NCBI RefSeq assembly: GCF_001921865.1
Contig: NZ_MSCT01000008.1
Coordinates: 124,001-188,000, forward strand
Reading direction: 5' to 3'
Source: Pseudomonas chlororaphis
Lineage (GTDB): Bacteria; Pseudomonadota; Gammaproteobacteria; Pseudomonadales; Pseudomonadaceae
DNA: 64,000 nt
The translations under genes and the position numbers were made by a program. This document shows, one piece after another, positions 8,977-18,153 of this stretch (within the stretch, counting starts at the first letter, position 1; every line of letters begins with the position of its first letter). Below the pieces are notes generated by a model. It saw only the letters and a list, made by a program, of their open reading frames with translations, did not search any database and was not told the DNA's origin.

Positions 8977-10113
8977 ATGGCAGTCAAAGTCCTGGTGGTG
9001 GACGATTCGGGTTTTTTCCGCCGCCGCGTCTCGGAAATTCTTTCGGCGGATATCAATATCCAGGTCGTCGGTACCGCGACCAACGGTAAAGAGGCGATCG
9101 ATCAGGCCCTGGCGCTCAAGCCGGACGTGATCACCATGGACTACGAGATGCCGATGATGGATGGCATCACGGCGGTGCGGCACATCATGCAGCGCTGCCC
9201 GACTCCGGTATTGATGTTCTCCTCGCTGACCCATGAAGGCGCCCGGGTGACCCTCGATGCGCTGGATGCCGGCGCGGTGGATTTTTTGCCGAAGAACTTC
9301 GAAGACATCTCGCGCAATCCCGAGAAGGTCAAGCAGTTGCTGTGCGAGAAGGTCCACAGCATCTCGCGCAGCAACCGCCGTTTCAGCGCTTACAGCGCTC
9401 CGGCGCCGCAGCCGAGCGCAGCGCCTGCGCCAACCAGCACCAGCACCAGCACCAGCAGTTTTGGCAGCACGGCCCCGGCACGTCCGGCTCCGGCGCCGAT
9501 CCCTGCCCGGGCCCCGGCTGCCAGCCCGACGTCGCCAGCGCCCAAGCGCAAGGCCTACAAACTGGTGGCTATCGGCACGTCCACCGGCGGTCCGGTGGCA
9601 TTGCAGCGGGTACTGACCCAGCTGCCGGCCAACTTCCCGGCGCCGATCGTGCTGATCCAGCACATGCCGGCGGCCTTCACCAAAGCTTTCGCCGAGCGCC
9701 TGGACAAGCTCTGCCGGATCAGCGTCAAGGAAGCCGAGGATGGCGATATCCTGCGTCCGGGCCTGGCGTTGCTGGCGCCGGGCGGCAAACAGATGATGGT
9801 CGACGGCCGGGGCGCGGTGAAGATCCTGCCGGGCGACGAGCGCCTGAACTACAAGCCGTGCGTGGACATCACCTTCGGTTCGGCGGCCAAGTCCTATGGC
9901 GACAAAGTTCTGGCGGTGGTCCTCACCGGCATGGGCGCCGACGGCCGCGAAGGCGCGCGCCTGCTCAAGCAGGGCGGTAGCGCGGTCTGGGCCCAGGACG
10001 AGGCGAGTTGTGTGATCTACGGGATGCCGATGGCGATCGTCAAGGCGGACCTGGCGGATGCGGTGTACAGCCTGGACGACATCGGCAAGCATCTGGTCGA
10101 GGCCTGCCTCTGA
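8977..10113 (+). CDS. cheB: Chemotaxis protein-glutamate methylesterase CheB
   Basis: CheB removes methyl groups from chemoreceptors when phosphorylated by CheA, giving adaptation. An N-terminal receiver domain (phosphoacceptor D55 in [10 protein letters not shown]) is joined by a Pro/Ala/Thr/Ser-rich linker (about 148-190) to the esterase domain. The nucleophile is S202 in GTSTGG, the histidine is in QHMPAAF and the aspartate in TGMGADG. The start is the ATG at 8977, giving 378 residues. The frame is open upstream into cheA but those residues are not family sequence. The stop overlaps the motC start (TGATG). Confidence 0.96.
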   Translation: MAVKVLVVDDSGFFRRRVSEILSADINIQVVGTATNGKEAIDQALALKPDVITMDYEMPMMDGITAVRHIMQRCPTPVLMFSSLTHEGARVTLDALDAGAVDFLPKNFEDISRNPEKVKQLLCEKVHSISRSNRRFSAYSAPAPQPSAAPAPTSTSTSTSSFGSTAPARPAPAPIPARAPAASPTSPAPKRKAYKLVAIGTSTGGPVALQRVLTQLPANFPAPIVLIQHMPAAFTKAFAERLDKLCRISVKEAEDGDILRPGLALLAPGGKQMMVDGRGAVKILPGDERLNYKPCVDITFGSAAKSYGDKVLAVVLTGMGADGREGARLLKQGGSAVWAQDEASCVIYGMPMAIVKADLADAVYSLDDIGKHLVEACL

Positions 10114-10853
10114 TGGATGTTCTGAGTCTCATCGGGATCATCATGGCGTTCGTCGCCATCATCGGTGGCAACTACCTGGAAGGCGGTCATCTGTCGGCGC
10201 TGGCCAACGGCCCGGCGGCCTTGATCGTACTGGGCGGGACCATCGGTGCGGCGTTGTTGCAATCGCCGATGAGCGCGTTCAAGCGCGCCATGCAGATTCT
10301 CGGCTGGATCCTGTTTCCGCCGCGGGTCGACCTTCCCGGCGGCATCGACCGGGTCGTCAACTGGAGCCTGACCGCGCGCAAGGAGGGCCTGCTGGGCCTG
10401 GAAGGCGTGGCGGATGCCGAGCCCGACACCTATTCGCGCAAGGGCCTGCAACTGTTGGTGGACGGCGCCGAGCCGGAGGCCATCCGCAGCATCCTGGAAG
10501 TGGATTTCTACACCCAGGAAAGCCGCGACATCGAAGCGGCGAAAGTCTTTGAAAGCATGGGCGGCTACGCGCCGACCATCGGCATCATCGGTGCGGTCAT
10601 GGGCCTGATCCATGTCATGGGCAACCTGGCCGACCCTTCGCAGTTGGGCAGCGGTATCGCCGTGGCCTTCGTCGCGACCATCTACGGCGTGGCCAGCGCC
10701 AACCTGGTGTTGCTGCCGATTGCCGCCAAGCTCAAGTCCATCGCGTTGCGGCAGTCGCGTTATCGCGAAATGTTGCTTGAAGGAATCTTGTCGATTGCCG
10801 AAGGTGAAAACCCTCGTTCCATTGAGTTGAAGCTGCAAGGCTTCATGGATTGA
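10113..10853 (+). CDS. motC: Flagellar stator protein MotC (MotA family)
   Basis: MotC is a MotA-type stator subunit that, with MotD, forms the second proton-driven stator of pseudomonads. Its 246 residues contain four membrane helices: two near the N-terminus and two in the segment around GIIGAVMGLIHVMGNL and IAVAFVATIYGVASANLVLL. The cytoplasmic loop between carries the rotor-interacting region. The ATG at 10113 overlaps the cheB stop, which indicates coupled translation. motD follows after 15 bases. Confidence 0.95.
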   Translation: MDVLSLIGIIMAFVAIIGGNYLEGGHLSALANGPAALIVLGGTIGAALLQSPMSAFKRAMQILGWILFPPRVDLPGGIDRVVNWSLTARKEGLLGLEGVADAEPDTYSRKGLQLLVDGAEPEAIRSILEVDFYTQESRDIEAAKVFESMGGYAPTIGIIGAVMGLIHVMGNLADPSQLGSGIAVAFVATIYGVASANLVLLPIAAKLKSIALRQSRYREMLLEGILSIAEGENPRSIELKLQGFMD

Positions 10854-10868
10854 TGGGGGTAATGGACT

Positions 10869-11753
10869 ATGTCCCGTCGTCGCCGACATGAAGAACACGT
10901 CAACCACGAGCGTTGGCTGGTGTCCTACGCGGATTTCATTACCTTGCTGTTCGCGTTCTTCGTGGTCATGTACTCGATCTCCTCGATCAACGAGGGCAAG
11001 TACAAGGTCATTTCCGAAGCGCTGATCGGTGTGTTCACCAATTCGGACCGCGCCCTCAAGCCGATCCCCATCGGCGATGAGCGGCCCCAGACCGTGACCC
11101 CGGCCAAGCCGCTGGTCAAGGACAGCGAACAGACCGACGCTGGTATCGCCGGCGCCAGCGACCCGTTGAAAAGCATCGCCGACGATATCAGCGCGGCCTT
11201 TGGCGACCTGATCAGTTCCAACCAGATGACGGTGCGCGGCAACGAGCTGTGGGTCGAGATCGAGCTCAACTCCAGCCTGCTGTTCGGCAGCGGCGACGCC
11301 ATGCCCAGCGACCTGGCGTTCAACATCATCGACAAGGTGGCGGCGATCCTCAAACCCTTCGACAACCCGATCCACGTCGAGGGCTTCACCGACAACCAGC
11401 CGATCCAGACCGCGCAGTACCCGACCAACTGGGAACTGTCGTCGGCGCGTTCGGCGAGCATCGTGCGGATGCTGGCGATGCAGGGGGTCAATCCGCAGCG
11501 CCTGGCGTCGGTCGGCTACGGCGAATTCCAGCCGGTAGCCAATAACGCGACGGCCGATGGTCGAGCGCGCAATCGGCGGGTGGTGCTGGTGGTGTCGCGC
11601 AATCTCGATGTACGCCGCAGTTTGACGGGCACCGGCACCGCCCATGCAACACCGGATGCGGCATTGAAGCGGGCTGGCACACAAACTGCACCTACGCCAG
11701 TCAAGACGCCTGGACGCGAGAGTGCCGTCAATTCTCCGTCACCGGCTTTATAA
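10869..11753 (+). CDS. motD: Flagellar stator protein MotD (MotB family)
   Basis: MotD anchors the MotCD stator to peptidoglycan. The 294-residue protein has one N-terminal membrane helix containing the proton-binding aspartate (SYADFITLLFAFFVVMYS) and a plug-like region. The OmpA/MotB peptidoglycan-binding domain has HVEGFTDNQP, NWELSSARSASIV and GRARNRRVVL. A polar tail follows the domain. Pairing with motC inside the chemotaxis operon is characteristic of Pseudomonas. Confidence 0.95.
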   Translation: MSRRRRHEEHVNHERWLVSYADFITLLFAFFVVMYSISSINEGKYKVISEALIGVFTNSDRALKPIPIGDERPQTVTPAKPLVKDSEQTDAGIAGASDPLKSIADDISAAFGDLISSNQMTVRGNELWVEIELNSSLLFGSGDAMPSDLAFNIIDKVAAILKPFDNPIHVEGFTDNQPIQTAQYPTNWELSSARSASIVRMLAMQGVNPQRLASVGYGEFQPVANNATADGRARNRRVVLVVSRNLDVRRSLTGTGTAHATPDAALKRAGTQTAPTPVKTPGRESAVNSPSPAL

Positions 11754-11804
11754 CTGGGTGCTATTTCTCGGTCGGCCCGTGCCTGCCGGGAGGAACGATC
11801 TGAA

Positions 11805-12593
11805 ATGAGAGTCTGGGCAGTTGCCAATCAAAAGGGTGGCGTCGGTAAGACCACCAGTTCCATCGCTTTGGCCGGCTTGCTGGCCGAGGCGGGCAAGCGC
11901 GTGGTCGTGGTCGATCTCGACCCCCACGGTTCCATGACCAGCTATTTCGGTTACGACCCCGACAGCCTGGAACACAGCAATTACGACTTGTTCCTGCACA
12001 AGGGCAACGTTCCCCAGGGGTTGCCCGGGCAGTTGCTGCTGTCGACCAGCGACGAACGTATTTCCCTGCTGCCGTCGAGCACTGCGCTGGCGACCCTGGA
12101 GCGCCAGTCGCCGGGCCAGAGCGGCCTGGGCCTGGTGATCGCCAAGAGCCTGGCGCAGCTGTGGCAGGATTTCGACTATGCGGTGATCGACAGCCCGCCC
12201 TTGCTGGGCGTGCTGATGGTCAATGCATTGGCGGCGAGCCAGCAACTGGTGATCCCGGTGCAGACCGAGCACCTGGCGGTCAAAGGCCTGGAGCGCATGG
12301 TCAATACCTTGGCGATGATCAACCGTTCGCGCAAACAGGCGTTGCCGTTCAGCATCGTGCCGACCCTGTTCGACCGTCGGACCCAGGCGTCCCTAGGCAC
12401 CCTGCGGGTCTTGCGCGACAAGTTTCCCGAGGATATCTGGCAAGGCTACATTCCGGTCGACACCCGCCTGCGCGACGCCAGCCGCGCTGGCCTGACGCCT
12501 TCGCAATTCGACGGCAAGAGCCGTGGTGTCCTGGCTTATCGCGCCTTGCTCAAGCACTTGCTGGCCCAGCAACTTGTCCCGCAGGTGGCCTGA
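11805..12593 (+). CDS. parC: ParA-like ATPase of chemotaxis arrays (ParC)
   Basis: This 262-residue ParA-family ATPase has the Walker A motif KGGVGKTTSS near the N-terminus, the VVDLDPHGSMTSYFG switch and DSPPLLG. In Vibrio the homologous ParC, encoded inside the che cluster, positions chemosensory arrays at the cell pole together with ParP. Its place between motD and a parP-like gene supports the same role here. It should not be confused with topoisomerase IV subunit ParC. Confidence 0.9.
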   Translation: MRVWAVANQKGGVGKTTSSIALAGLLAEAGKRVVVVDLDPHGSMTSYFGYDPDSLEHSNYDLFLHKGNVPQGLPGQLLLSTSDERISLLPSSTALATLERQSPGQSGLGLVIAKSLAQLWQDFDYAVIDSPPLLGVLMVNALAASQQLVIPVQTEHLAVKGLERMVNTLAMINRSRKQALPFSIVPTLFDRRTQASLGTLRVLRDKFPEDIWQGYIPVDTRLRDASRAGLTPSQFDGKSRGVLAYRALLKHLLAQQLVPQVA

Positions 12594-12677
12594 CGTGCAG
12601 GATCATTCAAGTCTGCTGCCGGTCTGGCCGATAAAGCCTACAGGTCACTGTGCTGGGTTTTATCCGTGGGCATCCTC

Positions 12678-13565
12678 ATGAATCGTCCTATCGACATCAA
12701 GTCCCGGCCGCAGTTGGCGCTGCAGTCCTACCTGGACGCGTTGCTGCAGGACGCCACCGAAGAAGAATTCGAGGTTCCCGAGGCGCTGCCACCGCTTCAG
12801 GTCGTCGCTGCAGAGCTGACGGTTTCCAGCGAGGTCCTGGACGAGTTCCAGGCGGCAGTGCTCGAAGAACAGGCGCGCGATGCGCAGGTCCTGCGCGCGG
12901 TGCCGGCGGTTGCCGACCGGGCCGAGGAGCCGGTGACGGTCCCGGTGCTGGAAGCGCCCGCGCCGTTGCCGACGTCGCTGTCGAGCGTGGCGCCGTTGCT
13001 GCAGAACCTGGTCGAACCGGTGGTCGAGGTGCATCGGCCGCCAAGCAGCACGCCACCTCCGGTGGCGGGCGACGACCGGCCGAGCTGGGCGGCAGAGCCC
13101 TTCGAGTGCCTGCTGTTCGACGTCGCCGGGTTGACCCTGGCGGTGCCGTTGGTCTGCCTGGGGTCGATCTACTCCCTGGCGGGGCATGAGCTGACGCCGC
13201 TGTTCGGCCAGCCAGAGTGGTTCCTCGGCATCCTGCCGAGCCAGGCCGGCAACCTGAAGGTGCTGGATACCGCGCGCTGGGTGATGCCGGACCGTTATCG
13301 CGACGATTTTCGCCACGGCCTGCAGTACGTGATCTCGGTCCAGGGCTACGAATGGGGGCTGGCGGTACATCAAGTCAGCCGCTCGTTGCGCCTGGACCCG
13401 AACGAAATCAAATGGCGCAGCCACCGTGGCCAGCGTCCATGGCTGGCGGGCACGGTCATCGAGCATATGTGCGCGCTGCTGGATGTTTCCGAGTTGGCCG
13501 AACTGATCGCCAGCGGCGGTGCGAAACACATGGCTATCAGTAAACCGGCACCTAAGCCGATATAG
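12678..13565 (+). CDS. parP: Array-localisation protein ParP with CheW-like domain
   Basis: The 295-residue product has an unstructured Ala/Pro/Glu/Val-rich N-terminal half and a C-terminal CheW-like domain (FECLLFDVAGLTLAVPLVCL onward, residues about 145-275). In Vibrio, ParP links CheA to ParC and keeps arrays polar. I choose the ATG at 12678 (MNRPIDIKSRPQ). A GTG four codons upstream is also in frame and neither has a strong ribosome-binding site. The four repeated segments in the CheA linker are candidate partners. Confidence 0.87.
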   Translation: MNRPIDIKSRPQLALQSYLDALLQDATEEEFEVPEALPPLQVVAAELTVSSEVLDEFQAAVLEEQARDAQVLRAVPAVADRAEEPVTVPVLEAPAPLPTSLSSVAPLLQNLVEPVVEVHRPPSSTPPPVAGDDRPSWAAEPFECLLFDVAGLTLAVPLVCLGSIYSLAGHELTPLFGQPEWFLGILPSQAGNLKVLDTARWVMPDRYRDDFRHGLQYVISVQGYEWGLAVHQVSRSLRLDPNEIKWRSHRGQRPWLAGTVIEHMCALLDVSELAELIASGGAKHMAISKPAPKPI

Positions 13566-13642
13566 ACAACAGCAGGCCGCGCCGACGGTGCGGTCAGACA
13601 GAACACACGCCGTTTCCAACGGTTTTTTGAGGGGTCAGGGGT

Positions 13643-14125
13643 ATGAATAAGTCGTCGTCTGCACAGGGTTCCGAAGATCCGATCCTGCAATGGGTAACGT
13701 TCAAGCTGGACAATGAGTCCTACGGCATCAACGTGATGCGCGTCCAGGAAGTCCTGCGTTACACCGAGATCGCGCCGGTCCCGGGTGCGCCGAGTTATGT
13801 GCTGGGCATCATCAACCTGCGCGGCAACGTGGTGACCGTGATCGACACCCGCCAGCGCTTCGGCCTGGTGCCGACCGAGGTCAACGACAACACCCGTATC
13901 GTCATCATCGAAGCCGACAAGCAAGTGGTCGGGATCATGGTCGACAGCGTGGCGGAAGTGGTTTACCTGCGTCAGTCGGAAGTCGAGACCGCACCGAACG
14001 TTGGTAACGAAGAGTCGGCCAAGTTCATCCAGGGCGTGTGCAACAAGAACGGCGAACTGCTGATTCTGGTTGAGCTGGACAAGATGATGAGTGAAGAGGA
14101 ATGGTCGGAACTGGAGAGTATCTGA
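13643..14125 (+). CDS. cheW: Chemotaxis coupling protein CheW
   Basis: CheW bridges chemoreceptors and CheA in the signalling array. The 160-residue protein is a single CheW SH3-like domain (WVTFKLDNESYGINVMRVQE, VPGAPSYVLGIINLRGNVV, VVGIMVDSVAEV). It is preceded by a GAGGGGTCAGGGGT ribosome-binding region. The next gene starts on the base after its stop codon. Confidence 0.95.
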   Translation: MNKSSSAQGSEDPILQWVTFKLDNESYGINVMRVQEVLRYTEIAPVPGAPSYVLGIINLRGNVVTVIDTRQRFGLVPTEVNDNTRIVIIEADKQVVGIMVDSVAEVVYLRQSEVETAPNVGNEESAKFIQGVCNKNGELLILVELDKMMSEEEWSELESI

Positions 14126-14518
14126 TTGATTCTCGAGGTTGCGGTAATTGTCCTGGCGATCCTCTGGGTCGCCACTCTGGCGTTGTGTTTGTCGTATACC
14201 CGCAATCAGCGGCAGATTGCCGCCCAGCAGGCCCAGGGCGATGCGTTGCGCGATCAGCGTATCAAGGAGTTGGCCAAGCGCGTCGACGACTACCAGAACG
14301 GTACGGTGCGGATGGGCGAAGACCTGCATGAGCTGCGCTCGGTGGTCGGCCCGCTGCCGGACAGACTGGCCCAGCTGGAGCAACGCGACCCGTCGAGCCT
14401 GTCCTTCGCCCAGGCCGCGCGCCTGGTGGGCATGGGTGCCAGCGTCGACGAGCTCACTCAGTCCTGCGGCTTGACCCAGGCCGAGGCCGAGCTGATGAGC
14501 AAGCTGCACAAGAGTTAG
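14126..14518 (+). CDS. DUF2802 membrane-anchored protein of the chemotaxis operon
   Basis: The 130-residue protein starts at a TTG that directly follows the cheW stop. It has one N-terminal membrane helix (LEVAVIVLAILWVATLALCL), a predicted coiled coil (residues about 28-75) and a C-terminal helical segment (FAQAARLVGMGASVDELTQS) resembling a helix-turn-helix-like fold. This matches the DUF2802 family found at the end of Pseudomonas che operons. Its function is unknown. A role in the array or flagellar pole is only inferred from position. Confidence 0.8.
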   Translation: MILEVAVIVLAILWVATLALCLSYTRNQRQIAAQQAQGDALRDQRIKELAKRVDDYQNGTVRMGEDLHELRSVVGPLPDRLAQLEQRDPSSLSFAQAARLVGMGASVDELTQSCGLTQAEAELMSKLHKS

Positions 14519-14548
14519 GTATCCAGGCCTGATGCATGAGCGAAAGAG

Positions 14549-14574
14549 CGCAGCCTTCAGGCTGCGTTTTTTTT
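14549..14574 (+). terminator. Intrinsic terminator of the chemotaxis operon
   Basis: CGCAGCC (14549-14555) pairs with GGCTGCG (14560-14566) around a TTCA loop and is followed by eight T residues. It lies 30 bases after the DUF2802 stop codon. Confidence 0.88.
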
Positions 14575-14597
14575 GCCCGCGAAAAACTCGCCGCCCT

Positions 14598-14620
14598 TGT
14601 AGCCGCTGGCGCAGGCTGCG
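14598..14620. repeat. Single REP-like palindrome
   Basis: TGTAGCCGCTGGCGCAGGCTGCG is one variant half of the REP family that appears as inverted pairs elsewhere in this window (for example 28075-28178). Here no well-matched inverted partner follows. It lies between the convergent chemotaxis operon and the FlhB-like gene. Confidence 0.6.
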
Positions 14621-14680
14621 AACGAGCGGCACGCTCGCGGGGATCTTGCGGGCTCCTCGGGACTGCGGCTGTGACTCCGT

Positions 14681-15010
14681 TCAGTAATCGTCGCCGCGTT
14701 CGGTCACATCCTTTTCCAGCGCGGCTTCCTGCGCTTCGTGCCCAGCCGGAAACTTGCCCTTGAGATTCCAGGCGAAGGCGATGATTTCGGCGATGGTGCG
14801 GTACAGCTCTTCGGGAATGCTGTCGCCCAGCTCCATGCGGGCCAGCAGCTTCACCAGCTCGGCGTTCTCGTAGATCGGCACTTCATAGTCGCGGGCGATT
14901 TTCAGGATGGCTTCGGCCAGGGCGTCGTCGCCCTTGGCGGTCAGCGTGGGGGCGTGCTGGCCGTCGTACTTGAGGGCGATGGCCTGGCGTGGCGGGTTGG
15001 GATTGTTCAT
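14681..15010 (-). CDS. FlhB C-terminal-like protein (type III export switch homologue)
   Basis: The 109-residue protein matches the cytoplasmic C-terminal domain of FlhB/YscU-type proteins without the membrane part (RQAIALKYDGQHAPTLTAKG, then ARDYEVPIYENAELVKLLAR and a C-terminal helix). In FlhB this domain switches export specificity from hook to filament. Free-standing versions are widespread, and in some bacteria they can support export. The autocleavage motif NPTH of FlhB is absent. The ATG overlaps the stop of the upstream FliK-like gene by four bases, so the two are one unit. Confidence 0.85.
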   Translation of the reverse strand: MNNPNPPRQAIALKYDGQHAPTLTAKGDDALAEAILKIARDYEVPIYENAELVKLLARMELGDSIPEELYRTIAEIIAFAWNLKGKFPAGHEAQEAALEKDVTERGDDY

Positions 15011-16581
15011 GCGGTTTCGTCGACCCAGCGTTGTTCCAGTCGGGTTTTCGGGCCTTGCGGCGGCGTGCCGAGATGGCAGTCCAGATCGCCGACTTCCAGG
15101 CCGGAGGCGAGCAGCCGTTCGCGCAGGTTGCCCAGGTGGCTTTCTATCAGGCTGGCGGTAAACGGTCGCTGCGCCCAGAGCTGGCTGGACAGGCGGCCTT
15201 TGAGCAGTTGCGCCTGCACTTGCAGCGGGCCGAGGGGTTCGAGGTCGAACGCCAGCTCGACGCGCCACAGCTGCTGTTTCGGTTCGCGTTCCTCGCGTTT
15301 TTTTTCCTCGGGCGCCTGTTCCGCCGGGTCTTCGCGCTGGAGCTTGACCTGCAGGGGCACGACGTCTTGCAGCGTGCGCATGGGGATCTCCAACTGCCAG
15401 GTGGTCAGCAGCCGCCCGTCGTCGGTCAGGCCGCTTTGTTCCAGGCTCGCCAGTTGATGGCTTTGCAGGCGCGAAACGGCCGCCGCCGCCAGGCGCAGCA
15501 GGTGTTCCAGGTCGCCTTCTTCCTCCAGGCTTTGCAGCAGCCGCGAGGGCAGGGGAAAGCCACCGGGCTGGGGCTTGGCGCTGACCTGGCCGAGGGTGCC
15601 CAGGGCGCTGCGCACGAAGCTTGGCAGGGCTTGGGCCAGGGTATTGGCAGCAATGGCAGCATTGAAGCTGGTACTGGCCGGCAAGCCCGGGGCGATTTGC
15701 GCGATCAGGCGCAACAGGTTGCCTTTCAGGTCGCCGCCCAGGGCCGGATTGTCGCCGGCCAGCAGGCGTGACTCGAGGAAGGCGCCGCTGTTGCCCAGGG
15801 CCAGGGCCAGGGCCTTGGGGGTGCTCAGTTGCTGGATGTCGGGCAAACCGGCGAGCAGCTTGTCCACCGCCGCGCGCAGGTCGGCGGAGGTGGCGTCGCT
15901 TGGTGGCAGGCTCTGCAGCGCGTTGATCAGGCCGCTCAGCGAGGCCTGGCGGCTTTGCTGGCTGGCCAGTTGCTGGGCGATCGCCAGCTGTTCCTGGCGC
16001 CCGCTCAGCGGCACGAAGCTCAAGCTCTGCGAGCCTTGCACCAGGGCGCTCAACAGGCTGCCGATCCGCAGGGGCTGGGGGCTGTCGATACTCAGGGTGC
16101 TGCCGCTCAGGGCGGTGTTGAGCAGGCTCACCAGCGAACGGTAGACCGCCGGTTGGCCGGCTGCCTGGGGCTGCAATTGAGTGGTCAGCACCTTGCCCTG
16201 CAGCAGGGTGCCGACCGGCAGTTGCGCGGTGTCGAGGCGGGTCAGGGTGGCGACGCTGGCGGCAATCGCCTGTTGTACGGTGATCGCCAGGTTGCCGGCC
16301 GACGGCTGGGTCACAGCCAGGCTGGTGCCCTGGGGCAGCGGCTGGTTACTGGTGGCCTGGATCGTCGTCTGCCGGCCGCTGTCGAGGGTCAGCTTGAGCA
16401 GCAGCTGGAATGTCTGGTCCGCCTGCTTGAGGGACAGCACTTCGGCCCTGGCCGACTGGCCCGCGGCGATCAACCCTTCCAGCGGCTGCAGCAGCTTGAG
16501 CAGCTCGGCGCCGACCGGCAGCGCGCGGGCAGCGCCCGGCGTCAGCTGGGGCAGCGGGGGAATAGTGATTTCGCCTGTCAT
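15007..16581 (-). CDS. fliK: Flagellar hook-length control-like protein FliK
   Basis: The 524-residue protein is rich in Gln, Leu and Ala. It has a long N-terminal part of low conservation and a C-terminal Flg_hook-like domain (LWRVELAFDLEPLGPLQVQA, then a segment ending LRERLLASGLEVGDLDCHL). FliK measures hook length and triggers the FlhB switch. I start at the ATG at 16581 (MTGEITIPPLPQL); the open frame extends further upstream over a promoter. Pseudomonads usually encode a separate main FliK in the fliDST/flg region, so this one may be a second FliK-type protein. Its coupling with a free FlhB-like domain supports an export-switch function. Confidence 0.8.
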   Translation of the reverse strand: MTGEITIPPLPQLTPGAARALPVGAELLKLLQPLEGLIAAGQSARAEVLSLKQADQTFQLLLKLTLDSGRQTTIQATSNQPLPQGTSLAVTQPSAGNLAITVQQAIAASVATLTRLDTAQLPVGTLLQGKVLTTQLQPQAAGQPAVYRSLVSLLNTALSGSTLSIDSPQPLRIGSLLSALVQGSQSLSFVPLSGRQEQLAIAQQLASQQSRQASLSGLINALQSLPPSDATSADLRAAVDKLLAGLPDIQQLSTPKALALALGNSGAFLESRLLAGDNPALGGDLKGNLLRLIAQIAPGLPASTSFNAAIAANTLAQALPSFVRSALGTLGQVSAKPQPGGFPLPSRLLQSLEEEGDLEHLLRLAAAAVSRLQSHQLASLEQSGLTDDGRLLTTWQLEIPMRTLQDVVPLQVKLQREDPAEQAPEEKKREEREPKQQLWRVELAFDLEPLGPLQVQAQLLKGRLSSQLWAQRPFTASLIESHLGNLRERLLASGLEVGDLDCHLGTPPQGPKTRLEQRWVDETA

Positions 16582-16609
16582 CTGGACACAACCTGTGGAG
16601 AAATAGCCC

Positions 16610-16638
16610 TCTTGAGAGTAGGGCATCGCATGTATAAT
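16610..16638 (+). promoter_or_regulatory. Likely sigma-70 promoter of the ccm operon
   Basis: A perfect -10 hexamer TATAAT lies at 16633-16638. The upstream -35 is weak: TCTTGA at 16610-16615 with a 17-base spacer, or TTGAGA at 16612-16617 with 15. It lies between the divergent fliK-like gene and ccmA, about 140 bases before the ccmA start. Confidence 0.55.
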
Positions 16639-16777
16639 GCCGCCCGTCTTCGGGGGCGTGGCGAAAACATCGCAAAAGTTTGACGCAGCTCTCTGGAACA
16701 GGCCGCCGATGCGTTTATTCTGCATATCTTTAACGGCTGCGCCACTGCCGACTTGAACCGTAAAGGCCCACGATCAT

Positions 16778-17413
16778 TTGACCAGTCCTCTTCTAGAAGC
16801 CGTAGCGCTCGCCTGTGAGCGAGACCTGCGGCTGCTCTTCGAAAAGCTCGAACTGCGACTGGCCAGCGGCGACATGTTGCAGATCAGCGGCCCCAATGGC
16901 AGTGGCAAGACCAGCCTGCTGCGCCTGCTGGCGGGGCTGATGCAGCCGACCAGCGGCCAGGTGCTGCTCAATGGCCAACCGCTCCACGCGCAGCGCGCGG
17001 AGCTGGCGCGTAACCTGCTGTGGATCGGCCACGCGGCGGGCATCAAGGAATTGCTGAGCGCCGAGGAAAATCTCAGCTGGCTCTGCGCCTTGCATCGGCC
17101 TGCCGGGCGTGAGGCGATCTGGCAGGCGTTGGCCGCGGTCGGCTTGCGCGGTTTCGAGGACGTGCCTTGTCACACCCTGTCCGCCGGCCAGCAGCGCCGC
17201 GTCGCCCTGGCCCGCCTGTACCTGGACAGCCCGCCGCTGTGGATTCTCGACGAACCTTTCACCGCCCTGGACAAACAGGGCGTGGCGCAACTGGAAGAAC
17301 ACCTGGCCGGCCACTGCGAACGCGGCGGCATGGTGATCCTCACCACCCACCACACCCTCTGCCGCATGCCGGCCGGCTATCGCGACATCGACCTGGGGCA
17401 TTGGGCCGTATGA
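16778..17413 (+). CDS. ccmA: Haem exporter ATPase CcmA
   Basis: CcmA is the ATPase of the CcmABCD complex, which releases holo-CcmE in System I cytochrome c maturation. The 211-residue ABC protein has Walker A GPNGSGKT at residues 38-45, the signature [14 protein letters not shown] and Walker B LWILDEPF. The start is a TTG at 16778, the only start that gives the normal family N-terminus. The ccmB ATG overlaps its stop by four bases. Confidence 0.95.
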   Translation: MTSPLLEAVALACERDLRLLFEKLELRLASGDMLQISGPNGSGKTSLLRLLAGLMQPTSGQVLLNGQPLHAQRAELARNLLWIGHAAGIKELLSAEENLSWLCALHRPAGREAIWQALAAVGLRGFEDVPCHTLSAGQQRRVALARLYLDSPPLWILDEPFTALDKQGVAQLEEHLAGHCERGGMVILTTHHTLCRMPAGYRDIDLGHWAV

Positions 17414-18078
17414 GTGTTTTCGGACTGCTGGTTGCCCGCGAATCCCGGCTGCTGTTCCGCCGTCCCGCCGAACTGGCCAACCCGCTGGTATTTTTCGCCA
17501 TCGTTGTCGCACTGTTCCCATTGGCGGTGGGCCCTGAGACACAATTGTTGCAAACCTTGTCTCCGGGGCTGGTCTGGGTAGCGGCCTTATTGTCGGTTTT
17601 GCTCTCGCTGGACGGGCTTTTTCGCAGTGATTTCGAGGACGGATCCTTGGAACAGTGGGTCCTTTCGTCGCACCCCCTGCCTCTTCTGGTTCTGGCCAAG
17701 GTACTGGCACACTGGGCCTTCAGCGGCCTGGCACTGGTATTGCTTGCGCCCTTGCTGGCATTGATGCTCGGCTTGCCTGCGGCCTGCCTGCCGGTGCTGC
17801 TGCTGTCCCTGCTGCTGGGCACGCCGGTGTTGAGCCTGCTGGGCGCGGTGGGCGCGGCGTTGACGGTAGGGCTCAAGCGCGGCGGCCTGTTGCTGGCGCT
17901 GCTGATTCTGCCCCTGTACATCCCGGTCTTGATTCTCGGCAGCGGCGCCTTGCAGGCGGCGTTGCAGGGCATGCCGGCGACCGGTTACCTGCTGTGGCTT
18001 GGAAGCCTGACCGCCCTGGCGGTAACCCTGACACCCTTTGCAATAGCGGCTGGCCTGAAGATCAGCGTCGGCGAATAA
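17410..18078 (+). CDS. ccmB: Haem exporter membrane protein CcmB
   Basis: The 222-residue integral membrane protein with about six helices is the permease partner of CcmA. Family features include the N-terminal [20 protein letters not shown] and the [12 protein letters not shown] loop. It starts inside the ccmA stop codon (ATGA) and ends 75 bases before ccmC. Confidence 0.95.
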   Translation: MSVFGLLVARESRLLFRRPAELANPLVFFAIVVALFPLAVGPETQLLQTLSPGLVWVAALLSVLLSLDGLFRSDFEDGSLEQWVLSSHPLPLLVLAKVLAHWAFSGLALVLLAPLLALMLGLPAACLPVLLLSLLLGTPVLSLLGAVGAALTVGLKRGGLLLALLILPLYIPVLILGSGALQAALQGMPATGYLLWLGSLTALAVTLTPFAIAAGLKISVGE

Positions 18079-18153
18079 TGAGGTCTGATCAAATTTTGAT
18101 CAGTAAAGACCCTGGCTGTGCGTAACAGCGTGCGGCACCGTGATGGAAACAGT

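Noticed and set aside
6723..9083. Long minus-strand open frame (786 codons) opposite cheA
   Set aside because: It lies wholly opposite cheA, with a His/Gln/Asp/Arg-rich composition and no recognisable domain; cheA has clear motifs throughout.
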